DNA of 37,026 bases, taken from positions 1 to 37,026 of the forward strand of contig JAFYXH010000006.1 in the NCBI GenBank assembly GCA_017546315.1. The letters run 5' to 3'. A program made the position numbers and the translations under genes. Origin of the DNA: Alphaproteobacteria bacterium. GTDB taxonomy: Bacteria; Pseudomonadota; Alphaproteobacteria; RF32; CAG-239. Position 1 is the first letter of the stretch. Each line of letters opens with the position of its first letter. Under the pieces are notes generated by a model. It saw only the letters and a program-made list of their open reading frames with translations. It was not told where the DNA came from and made no database searches. Positions 1-8,407 of this stretch are shown one piece after another.

Positions 1-1703
1 ACGTTGGTGCTGACCTTGTGGGTAAAGTTGAAGCTGGTATTCCTGAAGATGACCCTAGAAACCCTGCGGTTGTTGCTGACCTTGTGGGCGATAACGTTGG
101 AGACTGTGCTGGTATGGCTGCTGATATTTTTGAATCTTATGAGGTTACAATTGTATCTGGTTTGATTTTAGGTCTTTCTTTATGGCACTTAACTGGAATG
201 TATGAATGGATTGTTTACCCACTTTTGGTACGTGGTATTGGTGTATTTTGTTCTATTATTGGAACTTATGCAGTTAGAGATGACGGCCTTAAAGGTAATG
301 CCATGAAAGCTATTTTTAGAGGATATGTTACTTCTGCTACAATTTCTATTGTATTGTTTGCTGTTGTTGCATACTTCTATTTACAAGGATTACACGGTGG
401 TTGGTGGAGACCATTCTTAGCTGTTACTATTGGTGTATTCTTAGCTATGGCAATTGACAGAATTACTGAATACTTCACAGGTACAACTAGTGCTCCTGTT
501 AATGAAATCAAAAAATCAACAGATACTGGTTCTGCTACTACTATCTTGAGCGGTTTGGCTGTTGGTTTAGAAAGTTCTGTTTGGTCAGTTTTAGTTATAG
601 CTATTACAATTTTTGCTTCAGTTTTAATCTTTGGAACTATTGATGGTTTGACTGCGGCAGAAAAAGTAACTTACATTTTATATGGCGTTGCTATGACTGG
701 TATTGGTATGTTAACCCTTACAGGTAATAACGTTGCTATGGACTCTTTTGGTCCTATTGCTGATAATGCTAATGGTATTGGCGAAATGTCTTGGCATGAT
801 GAGAAAGGAACTAAAACTAAAAAAGCTCGTCAAATTATGGCTGACTTAGACGCTGTTGGTAATACAACTAAAGCTATTACTAAAGGTGTTGCTATTGGTT
901 CTGCTGTGATTGCGGCTGTTAGCTTGTTTGGTTCTTATATGGTTGACGTAAGTAATGTACAAGCTGCTTTGAACTCAACTTGGGCTAAAGAAGGATTAAA
1001 CCAAAGTTTAACTCTATTAAAAGATATTGGTATTGTGGTTTCTAACCCTGTTGTGTTTGTTGGTATGTTAATTGGTGCGGCTGTGCCTTGGCTATTTTCT
1101 TCATTTGCAATCAATGCCGTTAGACGTGCTGCAAGCTTGATTGTGGAAGAAGTTCGTCGCCAATTCAAGCGTGGTATTCTTGAAAACAAGGCTGAGCCTG
1201 ATTATGGTACAACTGTTGCAATTTCTACTGCTGCAGCTCAAAAAGAACTTGTTATTTTGGCATTGCTTGGCATTGTTTCCCCAATATTTGTAGGACTTTC
1301 TCTTGGCGTTGAGGCTTTGGGTGGTTTCCTTGCTGGTATTATCGTATCAGGTCAATTATTGGCTGTGTTTATGTCAAATGCTGGTGGCGCTTGGGATAAT
1401 GCTAAAAAGCTTATCGAAGATGAGCCAAGCAATATTGCAAAAAATACAGGTAAAGGTTCTGAACGCCATAAAGCAAGCGTTGTAGGTGATACTGTTGGTG
1501 ATCCATTAAAAGATACTGCTGGCCCTGCTTTGAACCCAATGATTAAGGTTGTAAACATGGTGGCTGTGATTGTTGCACCTATCGTTGTTGCCTATAACAA
1601 TGAATACACTAAACTTTCAGCTTTTGGTTGGTGTGTTGTTGTTGCTTTACTTGCAATTTTAACATTTGTTATTATGAAGAGCAAAAAACAAGTTTCTGAA
1701 TAA
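1..1703 (+). CDS. hppA: Membrane-bound H+-translocating pyrophosphatase, 5' truncated by window edge
   Basis: This integral membrane pump couples hydrolysis of pyrophosphate to proton export across the cytoplasmic membrane. The reading frame is already open at base 3, where it reads VGADLVGKVEAGIPEDDPRN, the substrate-binding signature that lies well inside the family, so the true start and roughly the first quarter of the protein lie outside the window; the GTG at 18 is internal. About 567 residues remain, with many hydrophobic segments. The second acidic signature, HKASVVGDTVGDPLKDTAGP, is near the C-terminus. The motif GNTTKAITKG carries Lys where K+-dependent enzymes have Ala, so this should be the K+-independent type (family knowledge applied to a visible residue). 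It is followed by a strong terminator and is the last gene of its transcript. Confidence 0.97.
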   Translation, partial: VGADLVGKVEAGIPEDDPRNPAVVADLVGDNVGDCAGMAADIFESYEVTIVSGLILGLSLWHLTGMYEWIVYPLLVRGIGVFCSIIGTYAVRDDGLKGNAMKAIFRGYVTSATISIVLFAVVAYFYLQGLHGGWWRPFLAVTIGVFLAMAIDRITEYFTGTTSAPVNEIKKSTDTGSATTILSGLAVGLESSVWSVLVIAITIFASVLIFGTIDGLTAAEKVTYILYGVAMTGIGMLTLTGNNVAMDSFGPIADNANGIGEMSWHDEKGTKTKKARQIMADLDAVGNTTKAITKGVAIGSAVIAAVSLFGSYMVDVSNVQAALNSTWAKEGLNQSLTLLKDIGIVVSNPVVFVGMLIGAAVPWLFSSFAINAVRRAASLIVEEVRRQFKRGILENKAEPDYGTTVAISTAAAQKELVILALLGIVSPIFVGLSLGVEALGGFLAGIIVSGQLLAVFMSNAGGAWDNAKKLIEDEPSNIAKNTGKGSERHKASVVGDTVGDPLKDTAGPALNPMIKVVNMVAVIVAPIVVAYNNEYTKLSAFGWCVVVALLAILTFVIMKSKKQVSE

Positions 1704-1724
1704 TGATATAGGTTAAAAACTATT

Positions 1725-1759
1725 GCCCCTTATGTTATTTTTCATAAGGGGCTTTTTTT
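1725..1759 (+). terminator. Intrinsic terminator of hppA
   Basis: A perfect 10-bp stem (GCCCCTTATG / CATAAGGGGC) with an 8-nt loop is followed by a run of seven T. It sits 21 nt after the hppA stop codon. Confidence 0.93.
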
Positions 1760-1926
1760 ATGGGACTTTTATAACTTAATTCTATTAGCTTTTTTGACTT
1801 ATTAAATAGCTTAAGTATGATAAAGCTTAAAAACATTAAAAGACTATCTTCCTTTATTTACTTTTTCAGACAAACTTAATTTTTTTGCTGAAAATCTTGA
1901 TTTTATGCTTTCTTTTATTTTTTGAG

Positions 1927-2142
1927 CTATTTTTTAAGAGTAATTTTGACCATTTTACGCACAGACTTTGCGGGCTTTATACTTACGGGATCTAGTTTCT
2001 TTAAGGCTTTGGTTAATAAAGATGGTGAACTATCTTGTTGTTTTTTCTTATAACCTCTGTTTATATCCTTATCCATCATTCGACCTAATAATAGTGCCAT
2101 TTGCTTCGATTTTTTCTTTATGACATTATTTGACGTTTTCAC
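1927..2142 (-). CDS. Small basic hypothetical protein
   Basis: A possible 71-residue, very Lys-rich protein that I do not recognise. The longest version starts with GTG at 2142 and has no clear Shine-Dalgarno. An internal ATG at 2100 (MALLLGRMMDKD...) is an alternative, and a TTGACA (complement of 2153-2158) could be a -35 box whose transcript would begin after the GTG, favouring the internal start. Codon choice resembles the neighbours, but there is no domain, signal peptide or membrane segment to support it. The rest of the 1760-2214 interval is very AT-rich, and I see no other gene in it. Confidence 0.35.
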   Translation of the reverse strand: MKTSNNVIKKKSKQMALLLGRMMDKDINRGYKKKQQDSSPSLLTKALKKLDPVSIKPAKSVRKMVKITLKK

Positions 2143-2214
2143 ATTTGTTTATGTCAATATTTGTCGCAAACATTTTATATATATTCTTTATGTTAAAATT
2201 TATGAGGTATATAA

Positions 2215-4272
2215 ATGAATACAGAATTTGAAAAAAGAAAAAATTTAAGCTATATAGCTAATCTTCTTGTTAATAAAAAATACGTAAAATCAAATCTTAA
2301 ATCTGTGGCAGAATGGATTTTTGAAGAAGGATGTGAATTTTGCAATTCTAAATTATTTAAAGAATTTAAGCAAAACTACGATAGAGAATTTTTAGAAAAA
2401 TATAAACATGATAAAAAAGGTGCTATTGATAGAGTTATTGAATATGGTGAAGCTTTTAAGAAAAAGTACACCATCAACAAAAGAATAAAACCAAGCATTT
2501 TGGAGAAAAATCTAAATTTTCTGAAAGAACTTTTTGATTTTAGCGATAATCAAAAAGAAATTTTAGGATTTTTTATCAGATATAGTTCTAATTATATGAT
2601 TAGAGAACTTCTTCTTAATAAACGCTACTTATCTTATGTTGAATATGCCTGCATTTTGGATATTGAATTAAATGAAATGACTGAACTTATTAAAAAAGGC
2701 GGTTATTTATCTAGTTTAGGATTTTTCAACGTTAATTATGAGGGAAAGATCGAACTAAATGAAAATATGAAGTTTAAGTATTTTTGCTCTTCTAATTTCA
2801 AAAATATTGATGAATTTAGAGAATTCTTTTTAGGAAAAAATATTGAACCAAATCTTAAGTGGAATGATTTTAACCACATTAAAAATAAAAATGTTCTAGA
2901 AAAAATATTAAAAAATTCCCTAATCACCCATGAAAAAGGGATAAACATTTTATTATATGGAGAACCAGGAACTGGAAAAACTGAATTTGCAAAAACATTA
3001 GTAAAGCAAGTTGGGGCTAAATTATATACCATTGGTGAAGGAGAAGATAATATTTTAGGCCATGAAGATAGCAGATATAAACAACTTTACAGAACTAATG
3101 TTCTTTTGAGCAAAGATAAAAATACTTGTCTTTTGGTGGATGAGGCTGATGATATTTTAGAGGCTTGTTATGGACGTAATATTTTTTATCGTTCAAAAGT
3201 TGATGATGAAGCATCTAAAGTTAAAGTAAACAGAATTTTAGAAAACAACTCTCAACCGACAATTTGGATTGCAAACCAAATTGATGATATGGACAAGGCA
3301 TATTTAAGGCGTTTTACGTTTGCTATTTATTTTTTGAAGCCAGATAAAGAAACAATTGAAAGAATGTGGCTTAAGAGCTTGAAAGAAAATGGACTTGTTT
3401 CGGATATAAGTATTGCCAAAGATTTTTCTAAAAAATATTCCATATCTCCCTCTTTTATAGATATGGCTACAAAAACTTCTAAACTTATTGGTGGGGGGAT
3501 TGATGAGGTGAAATTAACACTTGATGCAATGCAAGAAGCTTACTCTAATGGCAAGACCCCACAAAGGGATGAAAATACTTCTAAAATTAAATTTAATCCC
3601 AATATCCTTAATACGGATACAAATTTAGAAAATCTCACAAAAAGAATTATTGAACTTAAAAGGCTTGATTTTTCGCTTTGTTTGTATGGAGTATCAGGAA
3701 CGGGAAAATCTTTTTTTGCTGAACATTTAGGAGAAAAATTAGGTATTGAGGTTATAAAAAAGAAATGCTCTGACTTGTTGTCTCGTTATGTTGGTGGAAC
3801 TGAAGAAAATATTTACTCTGCTTTTGAAGAAGCAAGAACCAGAGGAGCTATGCTTATTTTTGACGAGGCAGATAGCTTTTTACAAGATAGGACTGGTGCG
3901 TTTAGAAGTTGGGAGATAACTCAAGTTAATGAAATGCTTACACAAATGGAAAAACATAAATATCCGTTTATTTGCACAACCAACTTGATGGATAAATTAG
4001 ATAAAGCTAGTTTGAGGCGTTTTACATTTAAGGTTAGGTATGACTATATGACTGAGCAACAACGTGAAATTTGTTTTAAGCATTTTTTTGGACAGGAAGT
4101 ATCTGGACTTTTAAGTGATTTATCTAAACTTACTCCTGGTGATTTTAAGGTGGTCAAAGATAAAGCTGAAATTCTAGGTTTTATGGATAATAAAGAAGAG
4201 CTAATTAATATGTTAGAATTAGAAATGTCTAGCAAAGATGTTTTGCTACATCGAAAAATCGGCTTCATTTAA
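2215..4272 (+). CDS. Tandem AAA+ ATPase (two AAA modules)
   Basis: This 685-residue protein has a helical N-terminal region of about 235 residues followed by two AAA+ modules. Module 1 has Walker A GEPGTGKT (249-256) and Walker B LLVDEAD (about 306-312). Module 2 has Walker A GVSGTGKS (492-499) and Walker B MLIFDEAD (546-553). Each module ends with an LRRFTF segment that can supply an arginine finger. The architecture is that of ring-forming ATP-driven remodelling enzymes; the substrate is unknown. A TGAGGT ribosome-binding site precedes the ATG. It is followed 57 nt later by a WYL regulator and then a nuclease-like gene on the same strand, a combination typical of defence or stress modules. 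A link to defence is inference from context only. Confidence 0.85.
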   Translation: MNTEFEKRKNLSYIANLLVNKKYVKSNLKSVAEWIFEEGCEFCNSKLFKEFKQNYDREFLEKYKHDKKGAIDRVIEYGEAFKKKYTINKRIKPSILEKNLNFLKELFDFSDNQKEILGFFIRYSSNYMIRELLLNKRYLSYVEYACILDIELNEMTELIKKGGYLSSLGFFNVNYEGKIELNENMKFKYFCSSNFKNIDEFREFFLGKNIEPNLKWNDFNHIKNKNVLEKILKNSLITHEKGINILLYGEPGTGKTEFAKTLVKQVGAKLYTIGEGEDNILGHEDSRYKQLYRTNVLLSKDKNTCLLVDEADDILEACYGRNIFYRSKVDDEASKVKVNRILENNSQPTIWIANQIDDMDKAYLRRFTFAIYFLKPDKETIERMWLKSLKENGLVSDISIAKDFSKKYSISPSFIDMATKTSKLIGGGIDEVKLTLDAMQEAYSNGKTPQRDENTSKIKFNPNILNTDTNLENLTKRIIELKRLDFSLCLYGVSGTGKSFFAEHLGEKLGIEVIKKKCSDLLSRYVGGTEENIYSAFEEARTRGAMLIFDEADSFLQDRTGAFRSWEITQVNEMLTQMEKHKYPFICTTNLMDKLDKASLRRFTFKVRYDYMTEQQREICFKHFFGQEVSGLLSDLSKLTPGDFKVVKDKAEILGFMDNKEELINMLELEMSSKDVLLHRKIGFI

Positions 4273-4329
4273 TAAATATTTAGATTCTGTGGCTAGAATG
4301 TTTTTAGGTTTAATTTTAGGACTTTTATC

Positions 4330-5283
4330 ATGGCTTATGAAAAAACGTATGACTTATTAGATTTAGCTATTTGGATGCAATCTAATCGAGATGGAATATC
4401 ATTAAATGATATTATGGATAGATATGGTGTTTCTAGAAGAACGGCAGAAAGAATGCGTGATATGATTGTTAATCATTTTGTGCAAACAGAAGTAGTCTTT
4501 GGAGATAATAATACAAAGCGTTGGTATATCCCTCAGGGGACTTTGAAAGACTTAATTCAGTTTTCGGCTGAAGAATTGTCGGTGTTAGAGCTTGCTTATG
4601 AACTTTTTGATAAAGAAAAGTTGGAAGACAAAAAGGATATTTATCGTGGTATTATTGAAAAAGTAAAAGCCTCTATTCGAAGTGATGTTATGCGCAAAAT
4701 TGAACCTGATGCTGAAGTTTTGATGGAAGCTGAGGGATTTATCTGTCGTCCTGGGCCTAAGCTTATGATTGATAAAGAGATTTTAGCTAAAATTAGAGAT
4801 GCCATTTTGAGGTTAAAAAGAATTAAAATTAAATATTTTAATAAGTTTAGTGGTAAAATCAGTTCTAATGTTTTGGATGCTTTTGGTTTTTTGTATGGTG
4901 AACGAAATCATTATTTAGTTGCTCATCATAGTGATGGATATTATGGAGATGAAATACATAACTTTATTTTGAGCAATATCTTAGAAGTTGAAATTTTGAA
5001 TGAGAACTATGAAATGCCTGAAAACTTTAGTTTGCAGGAATATGCTGAGCTTTCGTTTGGGGCTTTTCATGAAGAACCTTTTGATGTGGAATGGGTGTTT
5101 GATAGCAAAGTTCGAGAAGAAGCTAGAAAATTTATTTTTCACCCTAAACAGACGATGATTGAAAATGAAGATGGAAGTTTAACCGTTAAGTTTAGGGCTG
5201 GCGGAAGAATGGAAATGGATTGGCACCTTTATACTTGGGGTGAACATGTTAAAGTTATTAAACCTGAAAATTTAAGGAGATAG
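4330..5283 (+). CDS. WYL-domain transcriptional regulator
   Basis: This 317-residue protein begins with a DeoR/HTH_11-like winged helix (residues about 5-65, with GVSRRTAERMRDMI as the recognition helix). A middle segment (about 75-140) is followed by a WYL-type ligand-sensing domain (about 150-245) and a C-terminal WCX-like extension (about 255-317). WYL proteins bind nucleic acids or nucleotides and often control defence genes. Here it lies between an AAA+ ATPase and a nuclease-like gene and probably regulates that cassette (inference). The AAGGAG of the next gene overlaps its last codons, so translation of the two is probably coupled. Confidence 0.88.
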   Translation: MAYEKTYDLLDLAIWMQSNRDGISLNDIMDRYGVSRRTAERMRDMIVNHFVQTEVVFGDNNTKRWYIPQGTLKDLIQFSAEELSVLELAYELFDKEKLEDKKDIYRGIIEKVKASIRSDVMRKIEPDAEVLMEAEGFICRPGPKLMIDKEILAKIRDAILRLKRIKIKYFNKFSGKISSNVLDAFGFLYGERNHYLVAHHSDGYYGDEIHNFILSNILEVEILNENYEMPENFSLQEYAELSFGAFHEEPFDVEWVFDSKVREEARKFIFHPKQTMIENEDGSLTVKFRAGGRMEMDWHLYTWGEHVKVIKPENLRR

Positions 5284-5285
5284 AA

Positions 5286-5978
5286 ATGAATATGAAAGAG
5301 ATTATTGAAACATCTATGAAAAATTTAGCTGAGAACGAGATGAAAAGGATTATTCAAGATGCTATGGAAGAATTAGCACGGAACAAAATGATATTTTGTA
5401 GTGAAGGAGATTTTCAGTATCACTTAGCAAATGCAATAAAAGAACAAGATGACAATCTTGAGATATTTTTAGAATATAGAAGAGTTGATATTTGTGTTTA
5501 TGATAAAAAATATAAAAAAAAATATTTCATTGAGCTAAAATATAAAAAATCTAAATTGGATTGTGAAAGAAATGGGATGAAATACTCTTTACGAAATCAT
5601 GGAGCTCAAAATGATAATAGGCATGCTTTTTTCAAAGATATAAATAAATTAGAAAATATAGAAGAAGATAAGCTTAAATGTTCTTTTGCCTTATTTTTAA
5701 CAAATGACCATTTGTATTGGCCTGAGAAAGATAAAAAGAAAGGGAAAGAGGAAAACCAAAGCCTAGGAGAATCGTTTTGCATAGATACAAAAATAAGTAA
5801 AGGCACGCATGAATATGATGAAAGAACAAAAAATAAATCTGAAGTCTCTACCGCTTCTATTTACATAAAAAATACTTATAGGTGTGAATGGGTGCAATAT
5901 TTACCTAAAAAAGATGAAGACACTAACAATAGCGAATTTAAGTATTTATTATTACAAATTCCACCGCTTAAAAAATAA
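5286..5978 (+). CDS. PD-(D/E)XK-like nuclease candidate
   Basis: A 230-residue protein that starts 2 nt after the WYL gene stop, with AAGGAG six bases upstream of the ATG. The N-terminus is helical. A core segment has Asp68 in RRVDICVYD followed by E83-L84-K85 in YFIELKYKK, the spacing and hydrophobic strands expected for a PD-(D/E)XK nuclease active site. The later segment RNHGAQNDNRHAFFKDINKLE resembles a region I associate with restriction-like proteins in defence loci. I cannot assign a specific family. Together with the AAA+ and WYL genes it forms a three-gene accessory cassette closed by a terminator. Nuclease fold is moderately supported; the target is unknown. Confidence 0.62.
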   Translation: MNMKEIIETSMKNLAENEMKRIIQDAMEELARNKMIFCSEGDFQYHLANAIKEQDDNLEIFLEYRRVDICVYDKKYKKKYFIELKYKKSKLDCERNGMKYSLRNHGAQNDNRHAFFKDINKLENIEEDKLKCSFALFLTNDHLYWPEKDKKKGKEENQSLGESFCIDTKISKGTHEYDERTKNKSEVSTASIYIKNTYRCEWVQYLPKKDEDTNNSEFKYLLLQIPPLKK

Positions 5979-5980
5979 AT

Positions 5981-6160
5981 CTATGATAACGAAAAAGGTT
6001 GATATTCTCTAATATCAACCTTCTTTCTTTTTAAATGCTCTTGCTTCTTTTTGTTGGGAATAACCTTTGAGCGGTATAGGAGATTATTATGTAGCTCAAA
6101 AGCCGCTATATCAAATTGTTTTAAGCTTTGGTGCTTTTTTAATTTATGACGTTTTTTCAT
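5981..6160 (-). CDS. Small basic 59-residue protein
   Basis: This short ORF starts at an ATG at 6160 behind GGAAAG at good spacing and runs to TAG at 5981, just after the stop of the convergent nuclease-like gene. The product begins MKKRHKLKKHQSLKQFD and is strongly basic. A possible promoter lies upstream on the minus strand (TTGACG, complement of about 6206-6211). Against it, the last codons run through the palindrome that terminates the opposite-strand cassette. I do not recognise the product, and a chance ORF cannot be excluded. Confidence 0.42.
   Translation of the reverse strand: MKKRHKLKKHQSLKQFDIAAFELHNNLLYRSKVIPNKKKQEHLKRKKVDIREYQPFSLS
5997..6026. terminator. Intrinsic terminator between convergent transcripts
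   Basis: A perfect 10-bp stem (GGTTGATATT / AATATCAACC) with a CTCT loop is followed by a T-rich run on the plus strand and by TTTTT on the minus strand. It ends the AAA-WYL-nuclease transcript and could also work in reverse. Confidence 0.82.
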
Positions 6161-6222
6161 AATACTTTCCTTTTTTTAGTTTATTTAGAATGATAATATG
6201 CGATAACGTCAAAATATGACTA

Positions 6223-7308
6223 TTATATTCCTAACGTTAAAGTTAAAGAAAAGATTGTTTCAGAAGATGATTTGTATGCTGGTCTTGTATATATTTCTAT
6301 ATCTGGTTTTATGCTTAGAGATGGGGTGAGATTATATTTATAATAAGCTTCTAACACCTCTTCGTTTTTATGAACGGCATTCGTATCATTTATTCTATTT
6401 AGTGAATAACCTATGGCTAAAACATTATCTTCTTGAAGGTGATAAAGTAAACCAACTGAGTAAGAATTTTTGATAATTGAATAGTTTCCATTTGATGTAT
6501 TATATTTAAAAAAGATACTCTTATTGTTGGATATATCTTGAAGCAGGCTTAAAGAAAGACCTCTACTTGTTGTTGGAGCTTTTGATACATTTGGTTTATC
6601 ATAGAGTAAAATACTGTATGACGATTGATATTTATTTTTAATTTTAGGATAATAATTGAAGCTTAAAAAACTTGAAAAATCAAATTTAGATATATTTTTT
6701 ATCTTGAAGCCTTGCGCATAAGGATTGGTTGCATCTATTGCTCCTAATGAAATTGAAAAATCTTTATTATTATCTATGCTTACATAAGAACCAAGTCCTG
6801 CGGTTGGGTAGGTAAAGCTACCATTTTGGTAAAGGGAGTTATTATTAAAATGTTGAATTTGTATAGGGCTTCGGGTTTGGGTATCAAATTTTGAGATTGG
6901 TATTTGCCCTACTCCTAGCTCTATGGTATATGGGAGTTTGATGGTGTGAGCATAGTAGAGTTCGTATAGTTCGTTGTAATTTGTATCATAGCTGTCAAAG
7001 AGATTGGCTATTCCAAGAAATGATGCACTATTTATGGGTGTAATGGGAGAGAAACGAACATTATTTAATGAAAAATTAAGTGTTGCTTGGGAGTTTTTTG
7101 TTTGGAATAATTCTTTATAAAGATATGGGGTATAAAACTCCTTTGTTATATTGTTTTTAGAGGTATAGAAGTTAGTTATGGAGGTGTTTAGGCCTAATTT
7201 TAAGTTATATTTTTGTGATATTTGTTCTTTAATATCAAAATATGAGCTTGCGTTTGCTTGAGTGCTTATTGAAAGTGTTAATGCTAGTAAAGATATATAT
7301 TTTATCAT
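6223..7308 (-). CDS. Outer-membrane beta-barrel porin, OprB-like
   Basis: This 361-residue protein has an N-terminal signal peptide (MIKYISLLALTLSISTQANA, cleavage after ANA). The mature part is made of alternating amphipathic strands and ends in SLTLTLGI, a typical terminal strand of an outer-membrane barrel. The segment GLGSYVSIDNNKDFSISLGA resembles carbohydrate-selective OprB porins, but the match is loose. It begins 26 nt after the deoxyribosyltransferase-like gene and is the last clear gene of the nadM/PnuC operon. From that position I infer that it lets NAD precursors such as nicotinamide riboside or NMN cross the outer membrane. Porin fold is fairly sure; the substrate is inference. 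Confidence 0.78.
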   Translation of the reverse strand: MIKYISLLALTLSISTQANASSYFDIKEQISQKYNLKLGLNTSITNFYTSKNNITKEFYTPYLYKELFQTKNSQATLNFSLNNVRFSPITPINSASFLGIANLFDSYDTNYNELYELYYAHTIKLPYTIELGVGQIPISKFDTQTRSPIQIQHFNNNSLYQNGSFTYPTAGLGSYVSIDNNKDFSISLGAIDATNPYAQGFKIKNISKFDFSSFLSFNYYPKIKNKYQSSYSILLYDKPNVSKAPTTSRGLSLSLLQDISNNKSIFFKYNTSNGNYSIIKNSYSVGLLYHLQEDNVLAIGYSLNRINDTNAVHKNEEVLEAYYKYNLTPSLSIKPDIEIYTRPAYKSSSETIFSLTLTLGI

Positions 7309-7334
7309 TGTTTAGTCCTCTTGTTTTTAAGAAA

Positions 7335-7844
7335 TCAATTAATTTTTAAGTGTTTTTTGATAAGAGGGATTAGTTCTTTTTTGTGCTGATAAGGGATGAT
7401 TTGAGTTTTAGGATTTTTTAGTTTTGCATTTAAGATAGCAAACCAATATTCTGATTTTATTTGATAAACTCCATTTTCTTCTTTATAGATTATTATAATT
7501 TCTTTATTTTGCTCTAGTCCCCAAGAAAGCTCAACGATTGTTCCTACTGAAAAGCTTTTATCAAACACCACAACTATAACATCAGCTGATGTTATTGATT
7601 TGTATTCTTCTTTGATTACAGTATCACAATCTGTTGAAGTAAAATCCCCATTTGAGGCTTCTTCACAATAAAATGGCCCTGAATAAATGACATTTTCTGC
7701 AAGTTTTAGATTTGGTTTGGCTTTGATTAAAGAGGTTGAAGAATTTAATAGTTTAGATCGATAATCATTTTTTAGTTGTTCGGCTAATGTTAGTGATTTA
7801 TCCTTTTTTTTGTTAAATTTTCCTGCAAAATAGATTTTTTTCAT
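7335..7844 (-). CDS. Nucleoside 2-deoxyribosyltransferase-like protein
   Basis: I start this gene at the ATG at 7844, which overlaps the pnuC stop as ATGA and has GGAG upstream; the frame extends further upstream but that part only shadows pnuC. The 169-residue product begins MKKIYFAGKF, and shows SGPFYCEE near residues 55-62 and SADVIVVVFDKSFSVGTIVE at 86-105, the pattern of the nucleoside deoxyribosyltransferase fold with Asp88 and Glu105 in the expected active-site positions. Relatives cleave or transfer N-glycosidic bonds of (deoxy)nucleosides. In this operon it may act on nicotinamide riboside or a related N-riboside (inference). Confidence 0.75.
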   Translation of the reverse strand: MKKIYFAGKFNKKKDKSLTLAEQLKNDYRSKLLNSSTSLIKAKPNLKLAENVIYSGPFYCEEASNGDFTSTDCDTVIKEEYKSITSADVIVVVFDKSFSVGTIVELSWGLEQNKEIIIIYKEENGVYQIKSEYWFAILNAKLKNPKTQIIPYQHKKELIPLIKKHLKIN

Positions 7845-8401
7845 AATTTTTCTCCTATCATGATTTTTTGCCACTTGATGTATGATGCTATTGCCATAAA
7901 CGTCCAAATTATATTTAATGCCATTAGATAGTATGCTGACTCTTGTAATAGTGCATATTGTATTGAATATGAAATATCGTTTATAAACCAAAGTATCCAC
8001 GTATCTAGGTTTCGTTTAACCATATAGTAGGTTGCAACAAATGATGATGAAGTTGTAAAGGCATCTATTAAAGGTTTGGGATCTTTGGTTTGTTTTAACA
8101 ATGTGTAAAGTGTAAAAGTTGATATGATTATAATTGCAGTATAAACAAATCGTTCTTTAGAAGTACACTTTGTTATTGGAAGTTCTTTTTTAGGTTTATT
8201 CCAAAGAATTAAACCTATTATTCCCATTATGAGATAAATAGAACAATTTAATAAATCACCATAGAGCTTTAGATTATAGTTAAAAACTATCAATAAAAGC
8301 ATCTGAAGTATATAAAATACCCAATTTGAGCGTTTGTTATAAAGCACAAGGAGAGCTTGCAACAGTCCGAAGACTGTTGCACTAATTTCTATAATTTGCA
8401 T
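7841..8401 (-). CDS. pnuC: PnuC-family nicotinamide riboside/NMN transporter
   Basis: This 186-residue inner-membrane protein has six to seven hydrophobic helices and the family pattern RSNWVFYILQ ... LYGDLLNCSIYLIMGIIGLILW near the N-terminus, then NLDTWILWFINDISYSIQYA in the second half. PnuC proteins carry out facilitated uptake of nicotinamide riboside, with trapping by phosphorylation in the cytoplasm. It starts 6 nt after the HD-like gene with AAAGGT upstream and overlaps the next gene by 4 nt. It belongs to the minus-strand operon headed by nadM. No riboside kinase is seen in the window, so how the substrate is trapped is open. Confidence 0.88.
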   Translation of the reverse strand: MQIIEISATVFGLLQALLVLYNKRSNWVFYILQMLLLIVFNYNLKLYGDLLNCSIYLIMGIIGLILWNKPKKELPITKCTSKERFVYTAIIIISTFTLYTLLKQTKDPKPLIDAFTTSSSFVATYYMVKRNLDTWILWFINDISYSIQYALLQESAYYLMALNIIWTFMAIASYIKWQKIMIGEKL

Positions 8402-8407
8402 ATTAAA

